This document shows, piece after piece, positions 47,419 to 59,996 of a stretch of DNA of 64,000 bases (position 1 is the first letter of the stretch; the number at the start of each line of letters is the position of its first letter). This stretch comes from Pocillopora verrucosa (Eukaryota > Cnidaria > Anthozoa > Scleractinia > Pocilloporidae): NCBI RefSeq assembly GCF_036669915.1, contig NC_089313.1, positions 6,059,085 to 6,123,084 of the forward strand. The letters run 5' to 3'. Made by a program: the position numbers and the translations under genes. The notes under the pieces were generated by a model. That model made no database searches and was not told where the DNA came from. It was given only the letters and a program-made list of their open reading frames with translations.

Positions 47419-50400
47419 TCAGTCACTTTTATAATGAAAACCATTTTCACCATTTACATTTGAAACTGGTTTCTGTTGCAATTTTGGAGAAGGTTTAAAG
47501 AACCGAAACACTCCGCGCACAATTATGAGAAACCAGTACAACTGTACACTGAACAACAACAAGCAGAATGAATTGCAAAAGAGAGGTATTTTAAACGGAG
47601 TGTGTAGAAAGGGTATGTTGGCATAATGAGCATAACACCAGTACATATAGGGATAAACAAGTACTCTACAACACAGAAACATAGTTGCTAAAAGAACACC
47701 ATTAGTTACATACAAGATTGATTTCCTCATTTCAAACTGAAAAAGAAAATAGTGAAACACAGTTAGAAGATAATTTGTAGGTTTTCTGCTTACTGGTAAA
47801 GGGCAATGGGGTCTGAGGAGTGGAACAAATATACCCTGTTCTCATAAACTAATTACACTAAAAGTGGTTTTAGGGTTTTAATTGCAAGTTGGAGTTTAGA
47901 TCAAAAGAATACCATAGTGTACCTTCTTTGACACTCTACAAATTGTCTGGAGTACATGTAGGTAAAAAAGGGTTAAGTATGTACTTGAGTGGCCCATCTA
48001 GCTGGTACTTACCCCACCTTCCATAGCATGAAGTGTCTAGGAGTATAATACACCCCCCCCCCCTTCCCCTGAATGGGATGTCAGTCTATATCAAGGTTAG
48101 TAGTACCCCCAACATTTCATCAGGTTTGACCTGAAACTTTGCCAGTACCCATTTTAACTCCTGGGTGGAGAAAGGTAGTGTAAAAGAGAGGTGTTTTTCC
48201 CAAGAAAACAACACAATCATCCGACCAGGTCTGGAACCCAGACCTTTCTACCTGGAATATAAAATCCAGTGCACTAGACATTAACCCATTGCCTCTCCTA
48301 CTTTCTGCAGTAATGTAAACCATATCAAACTGGTATAGGATAGAACCTGATGGTAGGTAACTGGCAAGTCTTGTATAGGTCATTGTTGAAACCCAGTTGT
48401 ATGTACCAGTAAAAATCAGTAATATGATAAAAATCATGATTTTCCCAAGAATGGGACTAATACCGTTTCTAAGACTGCCTTGAAGGACAAGAATGGAGTG
48501 CTCATCTCATTAAGATATACACATGCTAAGAAGAAGTCTCCTTTTTGCTTCCTCCATATCTAAAATAGAAAGAAAACAATTCTTAGAAACCATATTTGAT
48601 TAAAAAGTATGTAAGACTATTAGAAAAAAAAAGTGAGAATTGTAGTTTTGATGTACTATTTCAAAAATGAGTGCAAGAGTTTCATTGGGGTTTCCATGGC
48701 AAATACAAGAAAACTGATGAAAGCACTAGGTTGCAGACTAGTGCTTTTATTGTTTTTAAGTGTTTGGAAACCCTGCTGAAACCCTCGCACTTGTTTTTGA
48801 AATAGCTTTTCAATCATACCTCAGGAGTAAAAGAAAATGGAATTATTCAAATTTTTCACATGTGGTTTCAAGTTTGTTGTATTGATATTTAAATTACGAA
48901 ATGAGTTCGCTATAGTTTGATGCTTTATCAAACTCAAGGGTTTGATATTAAATGAAACTCATGAATAGCACATCATTCTAGTGTTTCACCAGGGTTTCAA
49001 ACCACATGCATGAGATGAAATTGGTGTGTCTTGGTTGGATAATCACCTTCTGAATAGTTAATGAGTTTTAGAAGAAAATATCTATTTTCTCAAACAGGGA
49101 TCCTGGGTTTCTTTACCAAGTGCACAGTACTGGTGTTTATTATCCAACTGCACAAAGTAGAGTACAAATAATGTATGAACAGAGTGTAAATATACTGTGA
49201 TATTGTACAGTTATTTGAACAGTTGATGATTTTGTACTGTAAAAAAAACCTGTTTAACCAGTGAGCTGTGCATGCTATGCTTTTCTATCCACTTTGCTCT
49301 ACCTGCCTTATGAGATTTAAACAGAAAGACTTAGGAGAAAAACAAGCAGTTGGATAATAAATAACTTATTAGATGTTTTGGTGTGTAGTATCAATGGGTA
49401 TTTATACTCATTGTTTGTATTTTAACTCAACCTACATGCTCATCAAAATACAGCAAAACCTGTAAAAATACTCAGAGAAGGTACATGGGAAAATATTTGG
49501 CTGGAGGTCATGATGCATGGACAGGGTGTGCTGAGGTCTACACATCGTGATATCTAGCCAAATATTTTTCCCATAAGGCCCTTCCACTCAGTCAATAAAT
49601 ACATAATAATAAGTATCATTGCTTACAGTAATAGCAGGAAACCCAACAAGAGGGAGAAGAAGGTGGTGGAAGACAATCAGTTTCTTCTTTTTAAAAAATT
49701 TTGTCCAAATATAGTACAAGTCTCTCTGTGGGTCTTCCTGCTTTTCTTCAAGATAAGTTCCAATAAACATCACCACCACATCATAATAAAAATAACTCAA
49801 TCCAAAGTAGGCATACAGGGTTAAAATTGGTTGCCTGCAAAACAAAAGTTATGAATTTCATGATCTATACCAGGCTATCACTGGCCCATTCAGTATTTTC
49901 TTAAGCAACTTTTTACTTACAAGGTTATCGCTATGAAATGATGCTACTGGCAGAAATTTCAAGTGAGGCAGCTGAAAGCCAGACAGTGTTGGATATCAGA
50001 CAATTTTAAGTGCACAACATCAGAAGAACCCATTGTGCTTTACCAAGCAATTGCCGCTTTTTCATCCAGCGAATTTCCCCCCGAGTTGGCACTAAGCAAT
50101 AACCCCAAACATTGATTGCGAAATTGGAAGTGATCAGCAAGTACTATTCACCTCCATACAGCCAAAGAAACAAAATCCAGCATCAAGAGTTCAATTTCTG
50201 ATCAAGTACTCAGTGCATTGCTTGAAATAAACCAATGTTTTTGGTTTCTGTGTAGTATTTACTGATTAAAAATAAATTAACTAAGGGTAAGTGAAAGTGG
50301 TAGCAAATATCCACAACTATTCATGACCACTTTGATGAATAATTGTTAAGTAGTTCAGGTAAAAGGCCCACCATACCAGTTTCTTCTAGCTAGAAATATA

Positions 50401-52629
50401 CATGTAGGTTAGGTTACCCCTGATTAAGTCTTTATTTTTCTCATGTGGAAGGAATTTGGAAATGTTTGTTTACAAAAGCACAAATGGTAAGATAATTTCC
50501 ATTTTCTACTGCTTGATCTTTATATGACCACCAATGACAAAAACCCATCAGTCAATACATGTATATCTATTATTAACCCAAATCAAAACTACATATATCC
50601 CAGCAGAGAATCTATAATTGGAGGGGGAAGGAAGGTCCTGGTCCTGATTCATGCATGAAATTTTTTTAGAAAAATTCACGCTTCACGAATACACATAAAA
50701 AATAACTTCTGATCCCTCTTCTTGGGTACATGGTTTCAGGTTGATCCTTTTTTTTTCTTGAAATGAAAAAAAAAATTCATGGTCTCATATGTTTCATGAG
50801 GCAAATCAAGATTCATGCTGGTTTATAAATTCACAAATTGCCCTCATCTTTCTATAAAACTCACATGCCACATATTAAGTTTGGCCTTATGGCCTTAATT
50901 ACCCATCACATACACAAACCCTTTGCCAACCTCTAATTAGGTGTATTTCTTGTTGCATGTAATAATCAGAGCTCAGAAACAGGAGAATTCAGGGCACTGC
51001 CCAGAAACAAAGAACCCAGGTGCCTCAGGCAACACTCTATTGTCTTAGGGATTGTATGCCTCTTTTACAAAATCTTTTAATAGATAAGCAACCATGCTCT
51101 CTGAGAAAAGGACCTTGAGGTAACCTGAGATTATTTTGAGAGCACAGGTTTGAAATAAGTTGTTATATGTAACCACATCAATAATTAAAATGCCTTGAGC
51201 TTGTATCCTCATTTGGTACAAATATTTACCATATAAACCTCTTTTGTCTTGAGTTTAGTTTTAATTTATTTGCAAGTTTGAATAAAGGATATGTAGACTA
51301 TTATTTTAAAATGCCTTTCTCAAAATCAACACTTGTTTGCATTTGTGGTCGGCAAAAAGAACAAATAGTCTTTCTTAGGAAGAATTAGAAAACATGATTG
51401 AAACAATATGGTGGTCTGTTTCTATCCAGAGTACAATGACATAAACAAAATGAATTTCTGAGCTTATTTCATGGCAAAAGGAAAGGGAGAAAGAGAGAGA
51501 GAGGAAAAAAAAAGAGGAATTACTGGTTCATATCTGACTACGCCTGAGACACGCTTTAATCTGACAATTATCTTGGATAGAGAAATCAAGAATGGGTGGT
51601 AACCTCCACTTCCCGCTGGCTATTGATTGGATAAACTTCCACTCCGCATTTAAATCTCTACGGTAATTTATTTATTAAAGGTACTTATCAATATGGTGTC
51701 TATCTGAGAATGGATTGTTGCTATTAAAGCAATTTATTATACATGAAATTAAGCAAGCAGAAAAAAATAGGTGTTTCGAGAAGTTTTTAGTGTGGATTTC
51801 CCACTTAGAGTTTTTTTTAAAACAGCAAACATTAGACTAGGATTAATGTCATCCTTCCTTCACGCGGGAAGTAACCGCCAATACAAAATAATAAAAATTA
51901 GGTACGATACTTTTTAATAGGCAGGTTTTGGTCTCCAAAATTCACCTGTTTCTCAGCCCCGGACATCAAAACAAACAATTTGCCTAAATTTGCGCTGAAT
52001 GTCAACAGATGTTCGCGGATTGTTGAAAGAAGCAAAGAAAAAAAATTTAAAATCACTTAGAATAAAGTAGAAAATATTGATATGAAAAAACTTGCGCAAT
52101 AACATCAAAGCTGGCGAGTTTTCGACATACCGGAACACAAAAGGCAGCAAATGTCGACAATGACACCTTATCGCATGAAATTGAAGTTATTAAGTGTTTA
52201 CGGAAGTCGATTTTTTTTTTCTTTACCTGTGTAACATGATGTCAGTGGAGGTGAAAACAACTTTTAAACCAACGAGAGAGGCGCCAAGCGCTTGAAGCGC
52301 CGACACAAACCTGTCAAAAAGTAAATAGTAAAATTGTTTCATCTAAAGAAGGAATCAATTTTTTTCTAAATTCTAAAAATCGCGTCATAATGGATTTTGC
52401 ATTTACAATGGCGAAAAAGCTTTTTAGTATAAGTTTAGTTCTGTGTATACACGCACACTAGGTCTGGTTTCTTTTGAATCACATCTCCCCATTTAACTTA
52501 CCGTGTACTTATGGCAAATCTGTCGACATAGTTCAGTCCTGGAAAAATGTACCGCTGCAGGAAGGTGAAAAAAACGTGGGACGACGGAAAGGCGAAGAAG
52601 CCGGCTATAAACAAGGTGATACCCACCAT
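47419..52629 (-). CDS. TLC-domain membrane protein of the TLCD3/FAM57 type
   Basis: Five exons, 52629-52502, 52310-52227, 49834-49627, 48559-48464 and 47736-47419, give 277 aa (human TLCD3A is 257). TLC proteins are multi-pass membrane proteins; TLCD3 members have been linked to ceramide metabolism and membrane lipid regulation, mainly in ER or plasma membrane. Visible marks are an N-terminal helix (MVGITLFIAGFFAF), YVDRFAISTRFVSALQALGA, the TLC core YFGLSYFYYDVVVMF and KLIVFHHLLLPLVG, then KGDFFLACVYLNEMSTPFLS, RVLVYPYMYWCYA and a last helix. The start is the only in-frame ATG giving a leading hydrophobic helix; the frame is open upstream but without another ATG. The last intron holds a SINE-like repeat. 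Closest match by eye is TLCD3A/TLCD3B; which one cannot be settled here. Confidence 0.88.
47985..48300 (+). repeat. SINE-like interspersed repeat
   Basis: ATAATACACCCCC, TGAATGGGATGTCAGTC, CATTTCATCAGGTTTGACCT, GCCAGTACCCATTTTAACTC, CTGGGTGGAGAAAGG, CCCAAGAAAACAACACAATC, ending CCAGTGCACTAGACATTAAC. Related pieces are at about 2651-2735, 16690-16885 and 21318-21490. In the last intron of the TLC-domain gene. Confidence 0.6.
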
Positions 52630-52819
52630 TATCGCGGCAGACGTGATTTTACATGCATGCCAAGAAATGCTAATTTCGGACCGGCCGTCAGTGCGGTTGT
52701 CTCCTGTCAAATCACGCCATCTTTTCCGAAGATACTTCGGTAGATTAACGAACACTGTCCGACTTCTGCCGATGTCACGAGTCCAAAGTTGAGTTTGTGT
52801 GTGTTGTTTGATAAGCAGT
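52630..52819. promoter_or_regulatory. Divergent promoter between TLC-domain gene and SGF29
   Basis: Only 190 bp separate the two start codons, which point away from each other. Unless transcription starts from upstream non-coding exons, both 5' UTRs and the shared core promoter must fit here. No TATA box is visible. The sequence is richer in G+C than its surroundings. Confidence 0.6.
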
Positions 52820-55800
52820 ATGAGAAGGTCGAGAAATCCAACCTCATCATCAGCGGGTCAGGCCAGCAGCTTAGCAACTGGTTCTTCAAACACCAGCAAT
52901 AACGGTAACACAGTTCCTTCTCTACTCAAGGAACTTCACGCTCTTGTGCTACAAATCCAGGTATAAATCTGTCTTATTAAAACACTTCTGATTACGATTC
53001 AACGAATAATTTACGACAAAAATTATGAAATTTTTATTCTAGATGTCGCTAGAGGATCTTAAGATGCATTTAATTACTTAAAATATTGGCTAGTTTTAAA
53101 TTAAATCTTCAAGAGTACTGTTACGTTTTGATCGATATATTTACACAGGCGTCCATGTTTAGTTTATTGAAAAGGCCTGGGGAGAGTAAGAAAATAGTTT
53201 TGTTGGATCAACAGTACCGCACTTTTCCTTCGTGTCCTCTAAAGGGTATTGAACAGTAGCACAGTTATGCTACATATTATCCCTAACCCTTTAACTTCCA
53301 AGATCTGATTGTTAATTCTCCCTTCTGCCTTCTACACATTTCCCTGCAGATTGGTTATGAGAATCTGGCATGTGATAAAGATAACAACAACTCCTTGATA
53401 AGTTTGGGTGTTCTTGTTACCTGTTTGCTGGAGAATGTATGGATATTTTAGGGAGAAGGTTATTGTTAATCACTGGGCAATAAGGATCAATATAAGCTTT
53501 TTATGCTTGTGGGTGAATCAAAAACAACTTAGGTAACCCCTCATCGTTGTTATTGTTGTTGTTTGTTTTTTATCACATTATGGTTACCTAGCTGATCACA
53601 CTTTATCTCCCTGGCAAGGTTTTAAAATCTGCAATTTAGTCTCAGAACCACCTTAAATTGTCTTTGTTGAGTGTTAAATTACACTGTTACTCAACCTTTT
53701 AACCCCTTAAAGTGACTTCCTTCAATATTTTTCCTATGGTATCACCTTTGAATTATAACCTTCTTTAGAAGCTCCTGATTGTCAATTAAATTTTCCTTGC
53801 CTTGTACTTTGTCTGCACCATAGTAAATATAAAAAGAACTGTGTGAAAGATAATGCTAATGTTAGGGGTGTGAAAGGTTGATGTAAACGTACCGATTATC
53901 TCCTTAACTTATTGATGATTTCAATCAATGCATGTTCTGTCCTCTCTTAGGAGCAAAGAACACAAAGTGAGCAAAACCTATCGACCATTGCAAAAACTCA
54001 CGAGAAGATGAAGACAGAAGTTAAAGGTTTGTCGAAGTATAATGAAAAAGCCCTACCTCCTGAAAATCTAGTGAGAACCTTAATAAGTGCAAGGCTCTAA
54101 GCTTGATGTACATTGTGAGGGGTTAGGTAGTTTTATCAATTGAGGTTGTAAAGAAGTATTTTTGGATAGAGAAGGTTCCTCAAGGTCAAGAAAAGTCATG
54201 AGAATTTATACTGAACCAAGAAAAATTGAACTCATCGGGAAAACTTCCCTGGTGGAGAGACCCCACCATAAAGCTTATGAAAAGTCAGAGAATAATAGAT
54301 TCACAACAATGCTGTTAAAATACTTTTGCTGGCTGGAATAGGATATTCTGATGATATTGATCTTGACAACATTTCTTCTTTGCTGTACTTTCAGAGTTGG
54401 TTTGACGCCAACTTAATTTTTTTTGTTGATTTCTGTTGGTTTGCGGAGTACAACAAACTGGGAATGATGGGTGGCTTGTAGTCCAGTTTTTAAGTGATGA
54501 GATGACTTATGCCCTTGAAACTGCCCCCTTCAGGAACCTTTCAATAGGAGTTCAGCATTCCAAAGGAGTCCTCCTTACACCCCCTAATCAAGCATTTAGT
54601 ATCTGTAGGGAGTGCTTTTAATTAACAATTGGTTCATACTTCAGCGTACGTTCATCGAGATATGAAGCACACAGGAAGTTTGGAGAGCATGAAATATGCG
54701 TAAGACTTGCTTGAGGCGTAGCCTCGAGCAACTCTAGCTTCTTGAGTGCTCTTCAAACTTCCCAAGTGCTTCATATATTGATGAACTCACAGCTGACTTA
54801 TGAACCAATTGTTTTATAACATTTTCAACCCGATAGAAAATTTTTTTCCTCAAGGGATTTGTTTGCTGACATCATGAGTGTGCACAATAGGAATATGAAG
54901 CACACTCATGCAATAGAATTTGAGTAGACAAATTTACCAGCTATGTTATAAATTAATGTGAAAGGGTCATAAGACAAACTGGTTATGATTTGTTTCACAT
55001 GTACAGTCCTATCCTCCTGTTTGAAATCACTGTGTCTTTGAAACTGCAAATATTTCTTAATGGTGATTGTCTCTTTTCTGTAGTATCATCTTACTTTAAA
55101 TCTAAGCTACGAGGCTTGTACAAAACAGCAGGAACAGATGCAGAGACAGAAGTGGAGTGAGTGATTTCTAATATCATGTGTCATAAAGAATTTTAGGTGT
55201 ACAATTTCCTTACATAAACTTACTTCTCTCTGAGACTTTGAACCTTTTTTTTACTTTCAGGATAATCAAAAAGGCTTTGGACAAAATAGCCAGCATTAAG
55301 GCACTGAGAAATGATAGAAGGATTGGTGAGATAAATATCTTTTCATTATTTACTTCTAGCCCCAAGGCATTGTTTAAAATCAAGTAAACCCAGTGTGGGC
55401 ATCTGCTATCTGGAAAATTAATGCGTATGATTGAAACTGTGCAGAAGTTTTATGAGTGTGGTCAGATTTGAAACCCAATTAATTTGCTTAAAGAGAAGTA
55501 GTCTCTCTTGATTTGTTGTGTCTCAGTGGATTTGCAATTAGATCAAGCAGAAACAAATTTAAACAAATGTAGCTGGCTAGTGCATTTCATAACCTTTCCA
55601 TCTATATGTTTTTTGGTGGTTGCACATCAAATAGCGCATAAGCATTTTTTTTTTTTACAAAGGACACCTGCTAAGGTCTACCCTATCCCTAACCCTTTAC
55701 CCTTAAGAGTGACTAGCATCTAATTTCTCCTTACAGTTTAACCCCTGAATCATGCATTAAGATCATGCGAATAATGAATGAAGACATTTTTGATTGTTAG

Positions 55801-58800
55801 GCAAATTCTCCTTATCTACACCTCAGCAAATGTATGAAGAACAGTATTGAGAATATGCATAGTGATGATAGGATGTTAAGGGTTTATACTGAAGTGCTAC
55901 TTCAAAGTGATTTTTCTCACAAGATATGACCCACCTGAAATCTATAAGCAGCCAAATAACTGATTTGTAATGATTGTCAATTTATTTTAGTGCGTGGTGG
56001 TAGCAGTCGACTTGGTAATCAGGAAACAGGGGAACCAAGGTGATAACATGTATTGCCATTCACAAATCCATTTGCTTATTTAAGTAGGATCTAAAATTTA
56101 GTTCTCCAAAGTTAATTTATTGTGATCTTTCTTTTGAGTTTTGCTGTCCTAAAACACACTTGGTAATGGAGAAAACTATGGATACTGATGATGAAATTAA
56201 CAACGATATTACACAATGATTATAATAACCTTTCAATTCAAATTCTATATACATGTATTTCCCATCTCTGCCAATTTGCTCTGGTACTCAGATCATGAAT
56301 AGGCAGTGATGTTGGAATTTTTGCGAACAAAGAGCAAGCTAGGGAAGGGGGAAGCTGATTTTCTCACCAAAAAGAGAGAAAGATTGTGCTATCTGTTCTT
56401 CTGTTAAAAATTTCCTTTTATAGTTTTGTAGAAATATGGAGACTGTTAAGTCAATTGATTATTAATAAATGATAATTGCTAAGGTATGGCCTTAATCAAC
56501 CAAACATAGTATGTGATTTGTACAAGATTAATATTAAAAAAAAGTGATTTGTGACCAATTTGCCATCTGAGGCTCTGTTTCATCTATTTTCTGTAGAAAA
56601 GTGATGAGAAGAGGTGTGCTCATGACAATGTTACAGCAAGCTGCACTGCAGTTACCAATGTGGATGGGGAAAGCCTCTGAAACGTAGGTTAACCTGTTAC
56701 CTTGTGTAATTGAAGATAGGTGCCTGGAGTATCCAAGGGCTACAACCCTCATGAATGACAAATTGCCTCGACCAGTTAGGGATTACTTTAAAAGCCATTT
56801 ACTTCCTCTGTAATTATTAGTAGAGCACTCCACCAGTGTTGCAGAGGTCATGAGTTCTGTACAGGCCTGAATTTTTTTCTTGCCTAATATTTTCACTACT
56901 GCTCAAGTGGTGTTCATTACTGTGAAGATTGTTTCCATATTCACGTCTTTATCCACAGTTCACATATATGATTTTCATATATTCACAATTATTTATTTAT
57001 CACGGGTTTACGTGGAACATAGTGACCAGCTCCCAGTTGGCTTGTTAGCTCAGTTGGTTGAGCATTCTACCAGTATTGCAGAGATCATGGGTTCAAATCC
57101 AGTACAGACCTGAATTTTTTTTCCAGGCCTTATTTTCACTACTGCTTAAGTAGTGTTCATTACTGCTGAGATTGCTTTCAAATTAATTTCTTAAAAAACC
57201 ACAGTTCATATTATGATCTTCATATATTTACAGTCAGAAAGCTGCAAATTGACAAACTTACTAATACCTCTGCTAGCTATATGCTCCCATTCCAGATATT
57301 TGTCAAAGCTGATTGGATCAGTGGAGCTCTTGGAAACGACCACTGCAAAACTAGTCAGGACTGCTTTAACTCCTATTTCTAAAATATGGAAAATATATTT
57401 CATATGCTAGGAGTGGATCAGTTGTAAACACTGTTTAATTCTCCGTCTTTCTCTTTTAAAAGTGTTATTGAATATAATGCCTCTTGTATTCTCCTCCAGG
57501 CCCCCTCCTCTTTGTGGATGCATTCAAGCAGAACCTAATTATGTTGCCCAGCAAGGAGATCATGTAAGTTGGCAAAGAGTGTCTCATTATTTTAAAATTA
57601 TTCCTCACTCATCTCTCTAAATCCAAACTTTTTTTTTTAATGTTTTAGGTTGCTGCACGTGTGCGCACACCTGATGGCGAAGAACAGTTGATCTTGGCGG
57701 AAATAGTGTCATTCAATCCTTCGTCAAACAAGTATCCTTTGGCAATCTATAAAATTATGCTGGAGAAGTACTTTGCATCATTCAGCATTGTATATTTACT
57801 TGTACCTTACTATTTGCTTGTCAATTATGATGAGCAGAAGAAAAGATACATGCGAACAACGTGTGGACAAATCCTAGTTGTTGTTAATAATCGATATTCT
57901 AGTTTTACTTAAACAATGTCTTCATGAGTGATCAGTAAAAAGACTGAAAAGGCTGGAGATTTAAAGGTTCTTGATGAAAATCTGTGTTTGAAACAGATGA
58001 GATTTTTCAGTGAGAATTCTGATTTAGCCTGCAGAATAGGCGCGTGTTTTTGCGTTGTTCGGAAAAGCAAAGGCAAGCCCAAGTCACGCTCGAGAGGGGA
58101 GCGCGAAAAATTTATTCGGGCTCCTCCCCTCGCACATGACTCGCACTTCGCGTTTACCTCGCGTTCAACCCGCGTTCGCGCTTGCCTCTTCTGCAGGTTA
58201 ATTCTGACCTAAAGAATTGACTTAAGTTGCACTTTCTCCGCGGCAAAATGACATCATTCTTTCGGTACCGTGGTCGGCTATTGAGATTGGAAAAGCTTTC
58301 ACTATTCCTCGGATTTGGGTTTTTTTTTTTACGTTTTTGTGTTTCTGCATTTATCTTGACTCTGCTTTTAAGATACGATGTTGACGATATCGACGAAGAA
58401 GCTGGGAGAAACGGGAAGGAGTAAGTGAAAGCGACTTCTATTTGTCTGCAAGGGTTCAGTCCAGCAGAATTTCTATGCTGCATGATACCTCTCTCCTTGT
58501 TAACCTTTCTTCCCTACGAGAGACTTGCATCTTAATTCTCCTTACAATATCACCTCTGAATCAAACATGAAATTCACGAGAATAAAGGAAATGATCACCA
58601 ACTAAAGAGGCTCTAGATTGTCAAACAAATTCTCCTTGTCTGCCCCTGAGGAATTGTATGGAGAAAAGTATCGAGAATTTGCATACTGATTACAGGGTGT
58701 AAAGGATTAAAACAACCCGTGTCCCAGTAAGAAGCTGACACTATGTTAACGCGGCAAATTCTTTTAAAATTTCATTAATAGTACTGTTCGTTGCAGACGT

Positions 58801-59996
58801 CATCATCTGAGCCGAAGACGTGTGATACCGCTGCCCAAGATGAAGGCAAACCCAGTAACCCACCCTCAAGCTCTGTTCCAAGCAGATCAGGTATATTAAC
58901 CAATCATATTCCTTGGATCTGCATGTTTGGGAATGTAATGTGTGAGTGCCAAAACCTCGCCGAACTTTTTTGAACTTATGCTCAAAGTCCTCATTCTGGG
59001 CTAGCTTGCGGGATAGGGGTAATTGGTTTCGTTTTTATTCGAGAGCAGACGAGCTCAAAACGTACGTGACAGCCGATAGGGAGCGAAAAAAGGAAGAAAA
59101 ATAAACAAACAAACAAACAGAGCTCCCCTAGTAAATACTCTGTGCGCAGTAAAGCTTCACTACATTGACTACATGAGTAAGATATTAACTTGTTGATCGT
59201 ATTGGTTTTTTTATCCCCTTAGATTGTGATGGCGCTATACCCACAAACCACATGTTTTTACAAAGCCGTAATTCATGAGCCTCCTTCAAGGGTAAGTGGG
59301 CGTACCTCCGGGCTCAGTCTTAAATGTGTAAATGGTAAATTGTTACTTACTAGAGAAGTTCAATAAGTAAGGGTTACTTATCCGACCGATAGTCGACCGA
59401 TGTATCGGCCGAATGTCGCACGACCATCACCGACAGTTGACCGAAATATATCGACCGATTGTGACCCGACTATCAACCGAGAGTAGAAATCGTTGACTTA
59501 ATCGTGCTTGATATATGCTCTAATTCTGAAATTTCTCAGAGGGGAAAAATTGCTCGAGGTTGCTAGAACCGCAAAAAGTTGCTCCAAACGCCAAAAGTTT
59601 CTCAAAACTTGCCGAGCACCATCGGGAGAAGCCTACTCATGTGTTGATACGCTCCTCTGTAGCCTAGGCTTGGCAAATATCTGACCTTTCCGACTCAAAA
59701 GGCGCGAATATTACTCTTCGGAAAGAGTGTTGGTATTCCCGACGAAAATTATTCGAATTGATTTACAGACGAAATATGTACTAAAAACGGATGTATGTCT
59801 ACGGGTGTGTCTTGCTCCGCGAGCCACTAATATACAAATTATATCGAAAGGCGTTTATATTTTGTAATTCTCATTGCAGCCTCAAGATGACTACTCCGTG
59901 TCGTTTGAAGATACTTCTTACGCTGATGGCTTCGCTCCTCCACTAAATGTGCCACAGCGATACGTTGTGGCGTCCAAAGAGACGAAGAAAAGATAA
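52820..59996 (+). CDS. SGF29: SGF29, tandem-Tudor H3K4me2/3 reader of the SAGA complex
   Basis: SGF29 (CCDC101) brings SAGA/ATAC acetyltransferase to chromatin carrying methylated H3K4. Twelve exons: 52820-52960, 53951-54026, 55084-55156, 55261-55325, 55991-56039, 56597-56683, 57500-57563, 57649-57731, 58373-58420, 58797-58890, 59223-59291, 59880-59996, giving 321 aa (human 293). The N-terminus is a Ser/Asn-rich extension, then a coiled coil with IAKTHEKMKTEV and KLRGLYKTAGTDAE. The conserved MRRGVLMTMLQQAALQLPMW and PPPLCG segments precede the tandem Tudor domain (about 180-318): YDVDDIDEEA, RHHLSRRRVIPLP, ALYPQTTCFYKAVI, PQDDYSVSFEDTSYADG, ending NVPQRYVVASKETKKR. The Asp pair and the aromatic cage residues expected for H3 binding are present. 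All junction phases agree. Confidence 0.96.
53286..53476 (+). repeat. Family C MITE
   Basis: AACCCTTTAACTTCCAAGAT at the left; the core matches the copy at 23363-23572. The right end is partly lost. In SGF29 intron 1. Confidence 0.55.
53700..53879 (+). repeat. Diverged family A MITE
   Basis: Plus-strand copy in SGF29 intron 1. AACCCCTTAAAGTGACTTCC and GAAGCTCCTGATTGTCAA place it in the family. Confidence 0.55.
54620..54955 (+). repeat. Hairpin repeat family H, copy 3
   Basis: Opens TTAACAATTGGTTCATACTT and closes CAGCTATGTTATAA. The stem arms (CACAGGAAGTTTGGAGAG and CTCTTCAAACTTCCCAAGTG type) have mismatches. In SGF29 intron 2. Confidence 0.6.
55693..55888 (+). repeat. AACCCTTTAA-type MITE, family A
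   Basis: Plus-strand copy in an SGF29 intron with GAGTGACTAGCATCTAATTT and GAATATGCATAGTGATG. Confidence 0.65.
56814..57245 (+). repeat. Pair of tRNA-derived SINE copies
   Basis: The second copy, from about 57039, has tRNA-like RNA polymerase III boxes: TTAGCTCAGTTGG (57045-57057) and GGTTCAAATCC (57090-57100), then a tail with CAGGCCTTATTTTCACTACT and a 3' part ATATGATCTTCATATATT-like. The first copy (from about 56814) lacks the A box and its B box is changed. Both share the same tail, so they are two insertions or a dimeric SINE. In SGF29 intron 6. Confidence 0.75.
58502..58710 (+). repeat. AACCCTTTAA-type MITE, family A
   Basis: Plus-strand copy in an SGF29 intron with AGAATAAAGGAAATGATCAC and CAGGGTGTAAAGGATTAA. 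Confidence 0.65.

Noticed and set aside
57039..57112. Possible functional tRNA gene
   Set aside because: The A and B boxes are good, but the acceptor and anticodon stems do not pair and the sequence runs on into the shared SINE tail.
57661..57912. 83-residue frame
   Set aside because: It begins in SGF29 exon 8 and reads on into the intron; only 57649-57731 is coding.
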